This document shows positions 46,983 to 57,512 of a stretch of 64,000 nt of DNA, one piece after another. The first letter of the stretch is position 1. Each line of letters opens with the position of its first letter. The stretch spans positions 84,363,299-84,427,298 of the forward strand of contig NW_026622763.1 in assembly GCF_023065955.2 (NCBI RefSeq), written 5' to 3'. The notes under the pieces are model-generated. The model searched no databases, was not told where the DNA came from, and saw nothing but the letters and a program-made list of their open reading frames with translations. The DNA is from Ursus arctos. Taxonomy: Eukaryota > Chordata > Mammalia > Carnivora > Ursidae. Both the position numbers and the translations under genes were made by a program.

Positions 46983-47075
46983 TTAACATTCTAAGTCATG
47001 GCAAATAAAGTGGGGACTTAGATGGAAATGGTTAACATTCTTAGTTATGGCAAATAAAGTGGGGACTTAGATGGA
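46983..47075. repeat. Tandem duplication, period 49 bp
   Basis: TTAACATTCTAAGTCATGGC... (46983-47026) is repeated at 47032-47075 with two substitutions over 44 bp (C/T and A/T type changes near the start). A recent local duplication. Confidence 0.95.
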
Positions 47076-47969
47076 CTGGACTGGAATGGACAGACAGTGA
47101 CTGATCTTAACATTATAGTCAAAGTTCTTTTATTTGCAAACCCGAGACATTGTAGAATCTATTTCGCTTTGGTTCAAATTGCTCTAATAAACACTTCAGA
47201 CACAGGCAAATAGTCAAGTGCTTAAAGGAAAGGTGAATGGTATAAACTGAAAAAATTGAGAGCAGGTAGGACAGGGCTGGCCATTTAAATGGGCCATTAA
47301 AGGAAGACACAATTTGACTGTATCTCTCCCTAGAGAGCTCCTTGGTGTGGGTTTATGAACTCTGGGAGAAGGGCCAAGTTAGGTCTAATTATATTTAGTT
47401 TAACGCTGAAATTTAAATGCCTAATCTTTTTTAGTTCTTTTTTTCTTCCTTTCTCTCTCTTTTTTAAATTTTGAAGTGAGCTTATTTTTATTCTTTGACC
47501 TGTCTACCATGTTTGCTAAATGGTTTAATCAGCCATCACTTCTCTATCTTTCCTGAAAAAATAATTAAGAGATGAGAATCTATTCACTCATATGCTTTGA
47601 AAGAAAACGATATTATAATAACATTTAAAAATAAAAACAAGTTGCAACAAATATAAGCCCACCATTATTTCTGCTTGTTTATTGTCTTTGCATTTTAGGT
47701 GACTGATTTCCCTTTGAATAATTTTTTTAGAAATCAGAAAAAAAATCTGAGAATAATATAATTTGGGCTCTGGACATTGTTAAGGGAAATATTCTTTTCT
47801 CTATGACTGTTTATTCTTGGAGTATTTCTCCTCTTTTCCATTCTCCCCACAATGAATACCTATTTTACCACGTTCTTTTTTCTTTACACAAGATGAAAAG
47901 TGCGAGGCTCTTTGCTTTTCAGTGTTGCCTTTTAAAGTGGTACGTATATGCTTTCTTATGTATAATACT
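47076..47969. other. AT-rich unique DNA
   Basis: Nothing recognised. A minus-strand 90-codon frame (47801-48073) has no domain. Confidence 0.4.
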
Positions 47970-48150
47970 ATAGTTTGGCAGTTCTTAACCTTTTTGGGAG
48001 GGTCACAGATTCCTCTGAGAAAATGATAAAAGCTGGGGAGTCTCTTTACAGAAAAATGCACATACACATACAATTGTCATATATAGTTGACTTCAGGAGG
48101 TTTACAGATTCCTTAAAGGCAAAGTAGAGGTTTCTGATCTTTAAGTAAAA
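47970..48150 (+). mobile_element. Ancient hAT-type (MER-like) element
   Basis: 'ggcagttcttaacctttttg', 'ggagggtcacagattcctct', 'gagaaaatgataaaagctgg', 'cagaaaaatgcacatacaca' and 'caggaggtttacagattcct' match a common short non-autonomous DNA element of mammals. The right inverted repeat is decayed. Confidence 0.6.
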
Positions 48151-48404
48151 AACACTTGACATATGTTTATCTCTCACAAGTGGTTCTTGTCATGTGACAT
48201 GCAGCCAGCCTGCCTTCTGGAAGTATCCTGTATCAGTTTGGCCCACTCTAGCAGAGACGTATTTTCTGCCTGATTCAACAGTCTCTTTATCTTATGGGAC
48301 ACTGTTCTTTGCCTATGGGCTTTATAAGGAAGACGATAGGATTTGCTGAGAATGGCCACACTGTGTAATAAGAACAACACTGCATTTAATAGGTTATTAA
48401 ATAA

Positions 48405-48497
48405 CTATATATATATAATAAGTTATATATTAAGTTAATATATATAATATATATATAATTTACATAATAAGTTATATATATATAATAAGTTATAAAG
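48405..48497. repeat. TA-rich low-complexity tract
   Basis: TATATA and AATAAGTTATATAT motifs alternate; the unit ATAATAAGTTATATAT recurs about three times. Confidence 0.9.
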
Positions 48498-48499
48498 GA

Positions 48500-49390
48500 T
48501 ATCCAAGTAGTCTCCTATTCCCCTGCTCTAAGGAACTAATTGTAACCCTTAATCAGTGTGACCGAGGGAATGGCCTTGCTACAATTGGGATCCATTGTTC
48601 TCCTTTATTGTGATCTTATTTCACTGGGTTTTTGTTTTATAAACTTATTATTAGATCTTAGATTTTGCTTATAAATTTGCACAAAATACAGACTCTGACA
48701 ACTGAGAATTGATTTTTGCAGAAGGCTTTGTTTCCCTCTAATATGTTCTGCAATATTTTGACTATAGCAGGGTGAGGTCTTTTTAATTTGAGTTCACAGA
48801 GTTGAACTTTTTGTTTTTATGCTCTTTAAATAATTCTGTGCTCTTTGAATAATTATTTAGGTGTAGAACAAGGCATTCAGACAAAGCATCACTGCTAGGA
48901 GCGGTGGGGAGAAGTGGGCCTCTCTCTGCCTGCGTGAAATGGTAAAGAAGAAGCAGTTCCATTACAATGGACAAACACCAACAAAATAAGCTAAGATTAA
49001 GCTTACTCAACTTTCATGGTGTGTATTCTACAAAAATGTATATATGCATATATATTTCTAGTATGTATCTAACTGCTTATGTATTTGTAGTTTGTGTGTA
49101 TGAATGTAGTCAATGTTCTAGTTCTCAAGTTGTGCAAATTCTGCTGTGATTTGAAAAATGGTTTGATGAAGACATCAGTAATTTATAAGAGAAACGATAA
49201 TATGCATGTGATTAACATGAACTAATTAAACTGAAATGTCCCAGGCTGTTCTTTGCCAGACAGTTATTTAATGATATTAGGGAAATGTCATAATGCTTCT
49301 TTAATGTGGAATAGGTTTTTATCAACAAAAAGAAGAATGTTAAAGCTCTCTTTGTATTCTCATGCTCATTGTATAGTTTCTCTGAACCAA
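48500..49390. other. Unique non-coding DNA
   Basis: Nothing recognised. Confidence 0.4.
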
Positions 49391-49394
49391 GAGA

Positions 49395-49655
49395 TGATAT
49401 AGTGATTACATAGTGCTAAGAATATAGGATTTGGAATTAGACAAAAGCTGAAAAACTAGGAGTATAGTCCCGGGTCTACCACTTATTTGCTGTGAGACCT
49501 TTATTACTCTCAAGATAGAATCCTATGAAGAGGAATAATAACAGGACTTACCCTGTTGGGTTTCTGGGAATTAACGGATGCAATGCATGGGAAGTGCTTT
49601 GCGGAGTCCTGGCATATAATACATGCTTAATAAAGATGGGCTATTATCATTATCA
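49395..49655 (+). mobile_element. MIR, nearly full length
   Basis: 'gatatagtgattacatagtg', 'gatttggaattagacaaaag', 'cccgggtctaccacttattt', 'gctgtgagacctttatta', 'gaataataacaggacttacc' and 'cctggcatataatacatgct' are collinear with the MIR from head to tail. Confidence 0.82.
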
Positions 49656-49854
49656 TTATTATCATTGCCTCTGTAGTTGGCAGTTCTCACTGAGGACTAT
49701 AAACTAAGTTGGAGCTTCTGGGTGTGAGGGACAGTTAGACCCCCTGGCATAAACCCACCTCTGTAAAATGTTCAGTGCCACATCTTCATTTTCTTGTCTG
49801 TTTCTATGAAAAACAGCCACTTCCGTGTTTTTATTTTTGTTTGGAATCTTATTT

Positions 49855-50051
49855 TTTTTTTAAAGATTTTATTTATTTATTCGACAGAGATAGAGACAGC
49901 CAGCGAGAGAGGGAACACAAGCAGGGGGAGTGGGAGAGGAAGAAGCAGGCTCATAGCGGAGGAGCCTGATGTGGGGCTCGATCCCATAACACTGGGATCA
50001 CGCCCTGAGCTGAAGGCAGACGCTTAACCGCTGTGCCACCCAGGCACCCCA
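49855..50051 (-). mobile_element. SINEC, young, minus strand
   Basis: Same subfamily as 45483-45684 (TCATAGCGGAGGAGCCTGAT). Perfect 13-bp duplication TGGAATCTTATTT at 49842-49854 and 50052-50064. Confidence 0.97.
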
Positions 50052-50436
50052 TGGAATCTTATTTGTTAGAGCTCTTTCTCCAATGTCTAGAACAGTCTCT
50101 ACTATTTTAGTAACTATTTTCTTTGCTTCACTTGTTGATTAAAGCAGTTTTCTGCTTAGCAACGCATATTTTACCTTGATCCTTAATTCTTTCTGTTATT
50201 CTCTCTGAAATGGATCTAATTCCCAGAGATCCTAGGATAGGATTGCTGATGAACCATAAGATAACCAGATGACTGAATGATTATGTTCTTGCTATACTTA
50301 CAGAATTAGAGCTTGCATATGTTTTTTTCTGCTTCTTTTTAAATAAAATGTTATTTTTTTTTACCTGGTTTGTTGATACTTTTACCAAAGCCCTCCAAAG
50401 AGATGTGCTTAGGATGGGATGATATGGTAATTTTCT

Positions 50437-50640
50437 CTTTTTTTAAGTTTTTTTAAAAAGGTTTTTATTTGACGGAGAGAGAGAGGGAGGGAGAAAGAAC
50501 GAGCAGGGGGAGTTGCAGGCAGAAGGGGAAGCAGGCTCCTGGCTGAGCAAGGAGCCCGATGCGGAACTCGATCCCAGGACCCTGGGATCATGACTTGAGC
50601 TGAGGGCAGACACTTAAGTGACTGAGTCACCCAGGCATCC
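50437..50640 (-). mobile_element. SINEC, minus strand
   Basis: Older type body with 'gatcccaggaccctgggatc' and head 'gtgactgagtcacccaggca'. Perfect 17-bp duplication TGATATGGTAATTTTCT at 50420-50436 and 50641-50657. Confidence 0.97.
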
Positions 50641-50659
50641 TGATATGGTAATTTTCTTA

Positions 50660-51270
50660 ATTATATTCCAGTTATCTGGCTAAATTTTCTAAACAATTTT
50701 GATTCAAAGACGGCACCCACATTAAGCCTGCTTTTGAAGCGCAAGTATTGATATTCTCTGTGGAGTGTGCTTATACAAATTTAGTCAAGTAACCAAAAAA
50801 GACCAAAATATTTCAGGTTCTCATATTTTTAAAAAGGTCAGAAAACTCTCCAGACTGTTCTACTAGGGTATGAGCTTCTGTGTTTATTTTTGCTCTGATA
50901 TGTCCCCACATACCTTCTTGTAACATCGCCAACCTGTTCAGTATGTGTTATCAATTTCAGCTAAAAAAATTGTCTTGACAATTCAAGATTTTCTAAATCC
51001 CAGTCACCAAATCTCATCTGATTCTCCTTTCTTTTATATCATGAAATGTAAAACTTTTTTCTTTATGATATGATTGGGCTATATTTTTCTATTATGATTT
51101 CCTTTTAGTTTATCTCTAAAGGAACTTGAAACATTGTTTCAAGAAATATAATAGTTGTTACTTTTTTATGAATGACACCATCCTGGGATTTTATTCAACA
51201 TTCTACTTAATATCTACATCTTTCATGGGTTCCGCTTTCCTGCATTTACCTAGTTGACTCTCTTGAACTT
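50660..51270. other. AT-rich unique DNA
   Basis: Nothing recognised. Confidence 0.4.
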
Positions 51271-51271
51271 T

Positions 51272-51412
51272 CAAGGAAAATTTCATAGATGAAGAAATTG
51301 ATGAACAGAGACATGCAGTAGTTTCTCACGGTTTTAGATTGACCAAATATTTAGGACAGAGATTCACACTCAGGGCTACTGATTTGAGTCTTTGCTCTTT
51401 CTACCAGACAGA
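51272..51412 (-). mobile_element. MIR
   Basis: 'tttcatagatgaagaaattg', 'atgaacagagacatgcagta' and 'ggacagagattcacactcag' followed by 'gctctttctaccagaca' are reverse MIR. Confidence 0.6.
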
Positions 51413-51419
51413 ACTAAAC

Positions 51420-52079
51420 TCATAAGAGTGACATTTATGTTGCTGGAACTAAAGTCTACACAGTCTCAAAGGAAATGATTGACTTTGAACATGCACTTAC
51501 ATTAAAATCTGCCTCTCCTCTCTCTGTCACTGAATCCTGGGAGAATGCCTTTAATATGCCCAGGCACATAACAATATGGCTTCTAAATGATAGTAATGTT
51601 AAAAATAATGTTTTCTAGCAATGTCATTCCAGGAACTCATCTATGGTGTAACGGAAATCTCTTCGGTTTGATGCTTTTTCTGCTATGAAGAGAAAGTGCA
51701 GGCTTTAATATATCATGATGTCTCTTTTATTCTTTTCTTTCAACCTTTGGTTTAGTGCTTATAAATTACCTATAACAGATTTGCGAGTGATGTCTTACTT
51801 GGTCATCAAATTGGGTAACATGATCTAGGAGCCTGCTGGAATATTTTATGCAAGTTTTACATGCTGAGGAGTTCGGGCTGTGGATATCTTTATGTATATA
51901 TAAACCTTATAACCTGGCATCCTTACAACATGAGATTTCAGACATAGGGCTAATTCATATTTTGTGGGCTGTGTTACCAAGGTTCTATTTTATATAGCTA
52001 CTAATTTTGGCTGGCATTTTTTTTTTTTTTAGCTAATAGGACTTTTGAAGACATAAGATAACAAATTTACAATAACTGG
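51420..52079. other. Unique non-coding DNA
   Basis: Nothing recognised apart from a poly-T run at about 52018-52031. Confidence 0.4.
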
Positions 52080-52480
52080 TGTATTAGGTATCTTCAGAGA
52101 AACAGAACCAATTGTATATATGGGGGGGGCAGTGAGGGAGAGAGACAGAGAGAGATTGATTAATTTTAAGGAATTGGCTTATGTGATTGTGATGGTTGGC
52201 AAATCCAAACTCAATAGGGCAAGCATTCGGCCTGGAAACCCAGGGAGAGTCTTAAGACTGTACAGAGCAGAATCTTTCTTATTCCCAGGGACCTCAGTCT
52301 TTTTCTTTTAAGACCTTCAACTAATTGGATGAGACCCATATTATAGAGGATTTATTCCAAGTGTACTGACTTAAATGTTAATCACATTTAAAATTTTCTT
52401 CATAGCAACATCAAGACATGTTTGACCAAACATTTGGGCACCCTAACCTAGCAAGTGGACACATAAAACTAACCATCACA
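52080..52480 (-). mobile_element. Solo LTR, MLT2-like (ERVL), minus strand
   Basis: Plus strand runs from TGTATTAGGTATCTTCAGAG ('aaacagaaccaattgtatat') to ACATAAAACTAACCATCACA. Reversed, this is TGTGATGGTTAG... to ...CTAATACA, i.e. TG...CA ends as expected for an LTR. Flanking 5 bp are ACTGG on the left and ACCGG on the right, a duplication with one change. No internal viral genes adjoin it. Confidence 0.8.
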
Positions 52481-52484
52481 ACCG

Positions 52485-53205
52485 GATTCTAATTTCTTGT
52501 GTTGATTTTTTCTGAAAAATTGTGGTCATTTAATTCCAAAGATACTGGCCTTTGAAAATTCAAAGGGTTATGTGATACATGCACAAGTTAATGTAATTTA
52601 ATATAAAATTAGTCTTTTTGATTTTGATTTCCTTACAGTAATGAAATCTATACTTCAATTCTTTGTGGCTATTGATCGCTGTAGCATAATTGAGACTTCT
52701 TGAATTTTTGTTAGTACTATTACTAATTATATTAAGGTTTCAGAACTTGATTGGTATCCTTCCACAGTTATAAGAAAGGCCAGTGGTCTTTGTTTAGGAT
52801 TACTTAATATTTCATAACATTTCTGTGAACTTTAACCTGAATTTTCATTTAAAATGTTCTCATTTAGAGACTATTTTAATGAGAACACCATCATTTTTTG
52901 TGTGTGTTTGGAACAATATTAATTATGTTCTTGAATCTTTAATTTATATTTTATTGTCTTGTGGTTGTAGGCATTCAATAAATATTAGCTCCCTACTTTC
53001 CTTAAGAGTATGAATTGAAATGCTATTAACGACATATCTTAGCATGCACAAGAATATTCTACTGAAGAACTCTTTAAACTGTTTTTATTGGTCCTATGTT
53101 TCAGTTCTTCTAATTTTTAACATGTTTTAATGAAATCACTATAGCAGATCCTGGGGGAAGGAAGTCTGTGTCACCACCCTGTGACCATTGCTTTTATTAT
53201 GTCAA
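52485..53205. other. AT-rich unique DNA
   Basis: Nothing recognised. Confidence 0.4.
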
Positions 53206-53855
53206 AATGAGCCAAGACAGGCTAAGTATTGCTACACATAAAACAACTACAAAATCTCAGCAGCCTAATAAACCAAGAGTTTGCTTCTTGCTTATCTACA
53301 TTTGCAACATGGGTCAATATGGAAGCTCTGCTCACCATAGTTATTCAGTAACCTAGGTGAATGGAGACTCAATTTACATGCGGGCACATAATCCCTGCCA
53401 GGAGAAAAAAACACTTAAAGTGAGTTGTATATGCTGCTGCTGCTTCTTCTAAGATTTTATTTTTATTTATTTATTTATTTGTTTATTTATTTAATATGAG
53501 AGAGAGAGTACAGTCAAGGGGAGGAGCAGAGGGAGAGGGACAAGCAGACTCCACACTGAGCGCAGAGCCCATAGTAGCAAAGCACAATCTCAGGACCCTG
53601 AGATTATGGCAGGAGCTGAAATCAAGAGTCAGACACTTAACCGTCTGAGCCACCCAGGTGCCCTATGTATATGATGCTTCCTAAAGCTTCCACTGGAGGT
53701 GAACTGCATGCTTTCTGCTCACATTTTGGAAAGCAGTGCAAGTTTCACGGCCATGTGCCTAACTGCAAAATAGGTGAAGACGTATAATTCTGCTCTGAAC
53801 TTAGAGGAGGAGAACTGGAACATCGCCAGTCTTGTGACCATAGTCAGCTGTGTTT
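53206..53855 (+). mobile_element. Ancient unclassified interspersed repeat, copy 2, split by a SINEC
   Basis: 'agacaggctaagtattgcta', 'caaaatctcagcagcctaat' and 'gggtcaatatggaagctctg' on the left, and 'tcacggccatgtgcctaact' on the right, are collinear with the copy at 36930-37265. The SINE at 53448-53664 lies in the middle. Confidence 0.5.
53448..53664 (-). mobile_element. SINEC, older, minus strand
   Basis: TAAGATTTTATTTTTATTTA through (TTTA)n, a purine-rich body and the head 'cgtctgagccacccaggtgc'. Flanks TGTATATGCTGCTGCT (from 53426) and TGTATATGATGCTTCC (from 53666) are a diverged duplication. Confidence 0.94.
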
Positions 53856-53868
53856 CAGGTGTGATTTT

Positions 53869-54083
53869 TTTTTTTTAAATATTTAATTTACTTATTTGAG
53901 AGAGAGAGAGAGAGATTGAGACAGACAGGGCAGAGCATGAGCAGAGGGGAGGAGGCAGAGGGAAAGGGAGAAACAGACTCCCCACTGAGCGGGAAGCCTG
54001 ACATGGGACTCGATCCCAGGACCCCGAGATCATGACCTGAGCCCAAGGCAGACACTTAACCGACTGAGTCACCCTGGCACCCT
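53869..54083 (-). mobile_element. SINEC, minus strand
   Basis: Poly-T, AAATATTTAATTTACTTATT, purine-rich body and head 'gactgagtcaccctggcacc'. Duplication CAGGTGTGATTTT (53856-53868) and CATGTGTGATTTT (54084-54096), one mismatch. Only about 200 bp from the previous SINE in the same orientation. Confidence 0.95.
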
Positions 54084-54104
54084 CATGTGTGATTTTGTAT
54101 CAGG

Positions 54105-54330
54105 AATGATTTTAGTTTTCTATGGCTAGCAGTGGCTCATAAAGACGTTCAGTTACTTCACATAACAAGAGTGCATAGGAAGGAAGTCTGAGTTGATGTG
54201 GGAGCTCAGGAATGTTATAAAGGATCAGGCCCTTTTCATATTTCTGTCCTACTAACCAGGAATTGTGGATTTTGGTCCTAAGCCTGGCCACCTTGTGGTT
54301 TGGAGAAGGCTTCTACAACTATAAATAGCA
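54105..54330 (+). mobile_element. Ancient unclassified interspersed repeat
   Basis: 'agcagtggctcataaagacg', 'ttacttcacataacaagagt' and 'ggccaccttgtggtttggag' resemble an old repeat related in layout to the 53206 copy. Assignment uncertain. Confidence 0.4.
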
Positions 54331-54707
54331 CATCTTCACACATCTGACTCCAAATCACACAGAAGGGAATATATTAGCGTACTTGATTTCTCTCTTTTTA
54401 GTCAGGAGGAAAATCCTCCCTAGAAGAAACAAGTATGCTTTCCAAGCTGACTTTCCCTTATTTTTCTTTAATTAGAGATTCTTAGCTACAAGGAAAGCTG
54501 GGAGGGTGAGAAGCTAAAAAAGGGCAAAGAGTAACTATCACTGGTTTAGAAGATTATCATGGCTTTACCATCTTTCTTTTTCTGGAGTGGGCACTTTGCC
54601 TCTTGAACAAAATTGTAGCTCTGATATTAAAAAAGAGGAGGAAAAGTCTATGGAGAGAGCACAGGATTACCTTTCACAGAAAATAAATGAAAAATAAAAT
54701 CCTTCAT

Positions 54708-54886
54708 GGGGCACCTGGGTGGCTCAATCAGTTAAGCATCTGACTCTTGGTTTCAGCTCAGGTCATGATCTCAGGTCATGAGATGGAGCCCTATGCCAGG
54801 CTCTACCTTCAGGAAGAATCTGCTTGTCCCTCTTTCTCTGACCCTTCCCCTGCTCATGCTCTCTCTTTGCAAATAAATAAAATCTT
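54708..54886 (+). mobile_element. SINEC, older type
   Basis: GGGGCACCTGGGTGGCTCAA head, 'gcatctgactcttggtttca' body, short tail AAATAAATAAAATCTT. Duplication AAATCCTTCAT at 54697-54707 and 54887-54897. Confidence 0.96.
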
Positions 54887-54889
54887 AAA

Positions 54890-55215
54890 TCCTTCATAAT
54901 TTAACAGGGAGATGATCATTTGAAATAAATTGAAAGCAAGACAGATCATCACATAGTCTAAAACAGTTAAAAGGCAGGTGGTGATGAGGGGTCAGCTAGG
55001 GTGCCAGGTCAGCCAGAGAGGTAGCAGCATATGAGCAGATCCTTGAGAAACTGGTAAAATTTCAATGACAGAAAAGGCATTGCAGGTGGAGAACACTAAA
55101 GGCAAAGAGCCAGGGAAATAACAATGCTGGGGAGTGAGATTGGGATTAAATAATGTGGAGTCATGAATGTCAGACAAGAGTTTGGACTCTGTAGGGAGCC
55201 TTATAGCTTTGGACC
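54890..55215 (-). mobile_element. L2-related fragment
   Basis: 'cattgcaggtggagaacact', 'aaaggcaaagagccagggaa', 'tttggactctgtagggagcc' resemble the reverse L2 3' region. A 61-codon frame here is ignored. Confidence 0.5.
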
Positions 55216-55217
55216 CC

Positions 55218-55385
55218 TGTGATGTAGTGGTTAAGCACAGTTGCTCTAGACTTAGCCAACCTCAATTCAATCTGAGTTCCACCACCAACTCACTGTGAAA
55301 TGATGAGCGAATCTCCTTACTTTTTCAGGCTCCATTTCCTCATCTGTAATAAAAGGGAGTAATGAAAGGTACTTATCTGCATTAG
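55218..55385 (+). mobile_element. MIR
   Basis: 'gatgtagtggttaagcacag', 'ttgctctagacttagccaac', 'gcgaatctccttactttttc' and 'aggctccatttcctcatctg' are MIR. Confidence 0.82.
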
Positions 55386-55460
55386 TTAGGGTATGCTAAA
55401 CAGCTGAAATAAATAAATGCAAAAATGTAATGGCTGAAATAAAATAGAAATTTATTTTTT
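55386..55460 (+). mobile_element. Ancient unclassified interspersed repeat, left part
   Basis: 'tagggtatgctaaacagctg' and 'aataaatgcaaaaatgtaat' plus 'ggctgaaataaaatagaaat' match the start of the same broad class as 36930 and 53206. It is cut off by the SINE that follows. Confidence 0.4.
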
Positions 55461-55668
55461 GGGGCGCCTGGGTGGCACAGCGGTTAAGCGTCTGCCTTTG
55501 GCTCAGGGCGTGATCCCGGCGTTATGGGATCGAGCCCCACATCAGGCTCCTCTGCTATGAGCCTGCTTCTTCCTCTCCCACTCCCCTTGCTTGTGTTCCC
55601 TCTCTCGCTGGCTGTCTCTATCTCTGTCAAATAAATAAATAAAAAATCTTTAAAAAAGAAAAAAAAGA
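55461..55668 (+). mobile_element. SINEC, young
   Basis: GGTGGCACAGCGGTTAAGCG type with 'TGCTATGAGCCTGCTTCTTC' and a long A-rich tail. Target-site duplication is not clear because both flanks are A/T-rich. The 75-codon minus-strand frame is SINE read-through. Confidence 0.95.
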
Positions 55669-55830
55669 AGGAGGATGGGAAGAAAGAAGAGGCAGAGCTA
55701 AAAGATTCCACTCTCTGAAGGCTTAGAGTCTAGATCTTTTATATTTCTAGAGATACCACATTCAAATATATGTTTGATGTCTACATTTGTTGCTGGCAAA
55801 AACAAAGTATTTCTTTTATAATCTCAAAAT

Positions 55831-56032
55831 CTTTTTTTTTTAAAAAGATTTTATTTATTTATTTGAGAGAGAGAGAGAGATGGAGCATGTGCTGGGGGAG
55901 GGGTAGAGGAAGAGGGAGAAGCAGACTCCCCACTGGGCAGGGAGCCAGATGCGGGGCTCAATCCCAGGACTCTGGGATCATGACCCGAGCCAAAGGCAGA
56001 CGCTTAACCAACTGAGCCACCCTCAGACACCC
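55831..56032 (-). mobile_element. SINEC, minus strand
   Basis: Poly-T, AAAAAGATTTTATTTATTTA, 'gactccccactgggcaggga' and head 'aactgagccaccctcagaca'. Short duplication TCTCAAAAT at 55822-55830 and 56033-56041. It faces the SINE at 55461-55668 across about 160 bp. Confidence 0.95.
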
Positions 56033-56044
56033 TCTCAAAATAAT

Positions 56045-57267
56045 TTTTGATAATACTTAGATTTGATGGCAAAATAAAGAATGAGAAGATACTATAGGAG
56101 ATCCCCTCAACATTAGATGTCTGACTATTTGGAAATCAAGCTAAAATGATTTTGTATACATTCCTCTTGTTATTGAAGAATAATCAATTTCTTATTTTCC
56201 CCCTGTGTGCCCCCAAATGATTAATATATTTAGTTATTTCTCTGATTTGATTTTCTTTTTGTTTTCCCCTTTTTTTTTTTACATTTTTTTTTCTTCTTCA
56301 AGGTAACTAATCCCAATTTTCTCTGATTCTAATACCAAAAAAAAAAAAGGCCAAAAGTTGTATATTAAACTGTAAATATTCCAGAATCATGTCAGCCAAT
56401 TTGTTTAGCCTTTGCCAAAATTAGAATTGCAAAAATTTTTATCAGAATTTCTCACTAATAGCATTACTTATGGATATGTGTTTTCCTTCTTTTTCTAAAA
56501 GTGCTAGAGAGTTTGAAAACAGGAGTGGGAAGTAAAAGGTAGAATTCATAGAAATGAAGGCCCTAAGGATGTCACAGACTGGGTGGTCATGCTTGCAGTG
56601 ATCAACAACTCATTGTACTATTCACCTAGTTTGACCTTTAGATGTAATCCTCTGTGGAAGCATTAATTTTGGGGACATAAAACTACCTTCATGTTATTAA
56701 TACAAACCCAATATATGCCCTGTCTTCTGTCCTTGGTAGTCTGAGTCCTTGAAGCCTATGCAAGTTTTCAGCCACTGAGGCTGTGTGCTGGTGAGTCTTC
56801 AGTCTCATGATGCTGCTTCACCCCAGTGAACTGGACCTTGTCTTGGGCTATTTCTGGGAAGATGTACAATACACTTACCAGGGACTGAATTAAACTTCTC
56901 AAATTGAGTTGAAATCTGGAATAGTTGGGGAGCATAGTGGCTAAATCATACATTCCTTTAAGTAGGCCAAGCTCATGTCATTGTTTAGACCAGGGCGTCT
57001 CAAATTCAATGTGTATATGTGTTGGAGGGGGGGCAGTGGGAGGGCAAAGGAGCAGTAAGGCTGAGATTCTGCATGATGATATAACTGTGTTTTATATATA
57101 TAAATTTGTACCCTCCTGTGCCTCATAGCTTTTCCTTAACATAATGTAGTATGGAGTCCTACTATCTTGGTCTCAAGGCTCCAAAACTGACTTATATTCT
57201 GCTGGTGAAATCTGTGTCGGGAACTCTGAAACTCAGTGTGTCTTAATCAGATACATTTTTAAAATGT
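56045..57267. other. Unique non-coding DNA
   Basis: No gene recognised. T-rich runs at about 56268-56292. G-runs at 57027-57044 fit a G-quadruplex pattern. Confidence 0.4.
57027..57044 (+). other. Possible G-quadruplex motif
   Basis: Seven G's, CAGT, GGG, A, GGG: four G-triplets can be chosen with loops of 1, 4 and 1. Only a sequence-level match. Confidence 0.45.
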
Positions 57268-57277
57268 AATGTTATTT

Positions 57278-57499
57278 ATTTTTATTTTTTTTAAGAGAGA
57301 AAGAGAGGGTGCCTGTGAGCAAGGGTTGGGGGTGAAAGGAGGGGGGTAGGAGCAGAGGGAGAGGGAGAGAGAGAATCTTAAGCAGGTTCTCCGCCCAGCA
57401 TGGAGCCCATCGGGGGACTCAATCTCACAACCCTGAGATCATGACCTGAGCTGAAATCAAGAGTCGGGCGCTTAGCTGACTGAGCCACCCAGGCGTCCC
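57278..57499 (-). mobile_element. SINEC, older, minus strand
   Basis: 'tttttaagagagaaagagag', a G-rich enlarged body, 'gatcatgacctgagctgaaa' and head 'gactgagccacccaggcgtc'. Duplication AATGTTATTT at about 57268-57277 and 57503-57512. Confidence 0.93.
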
Positions 57500-57512
57500 T
57501 GGAATGTTATTT

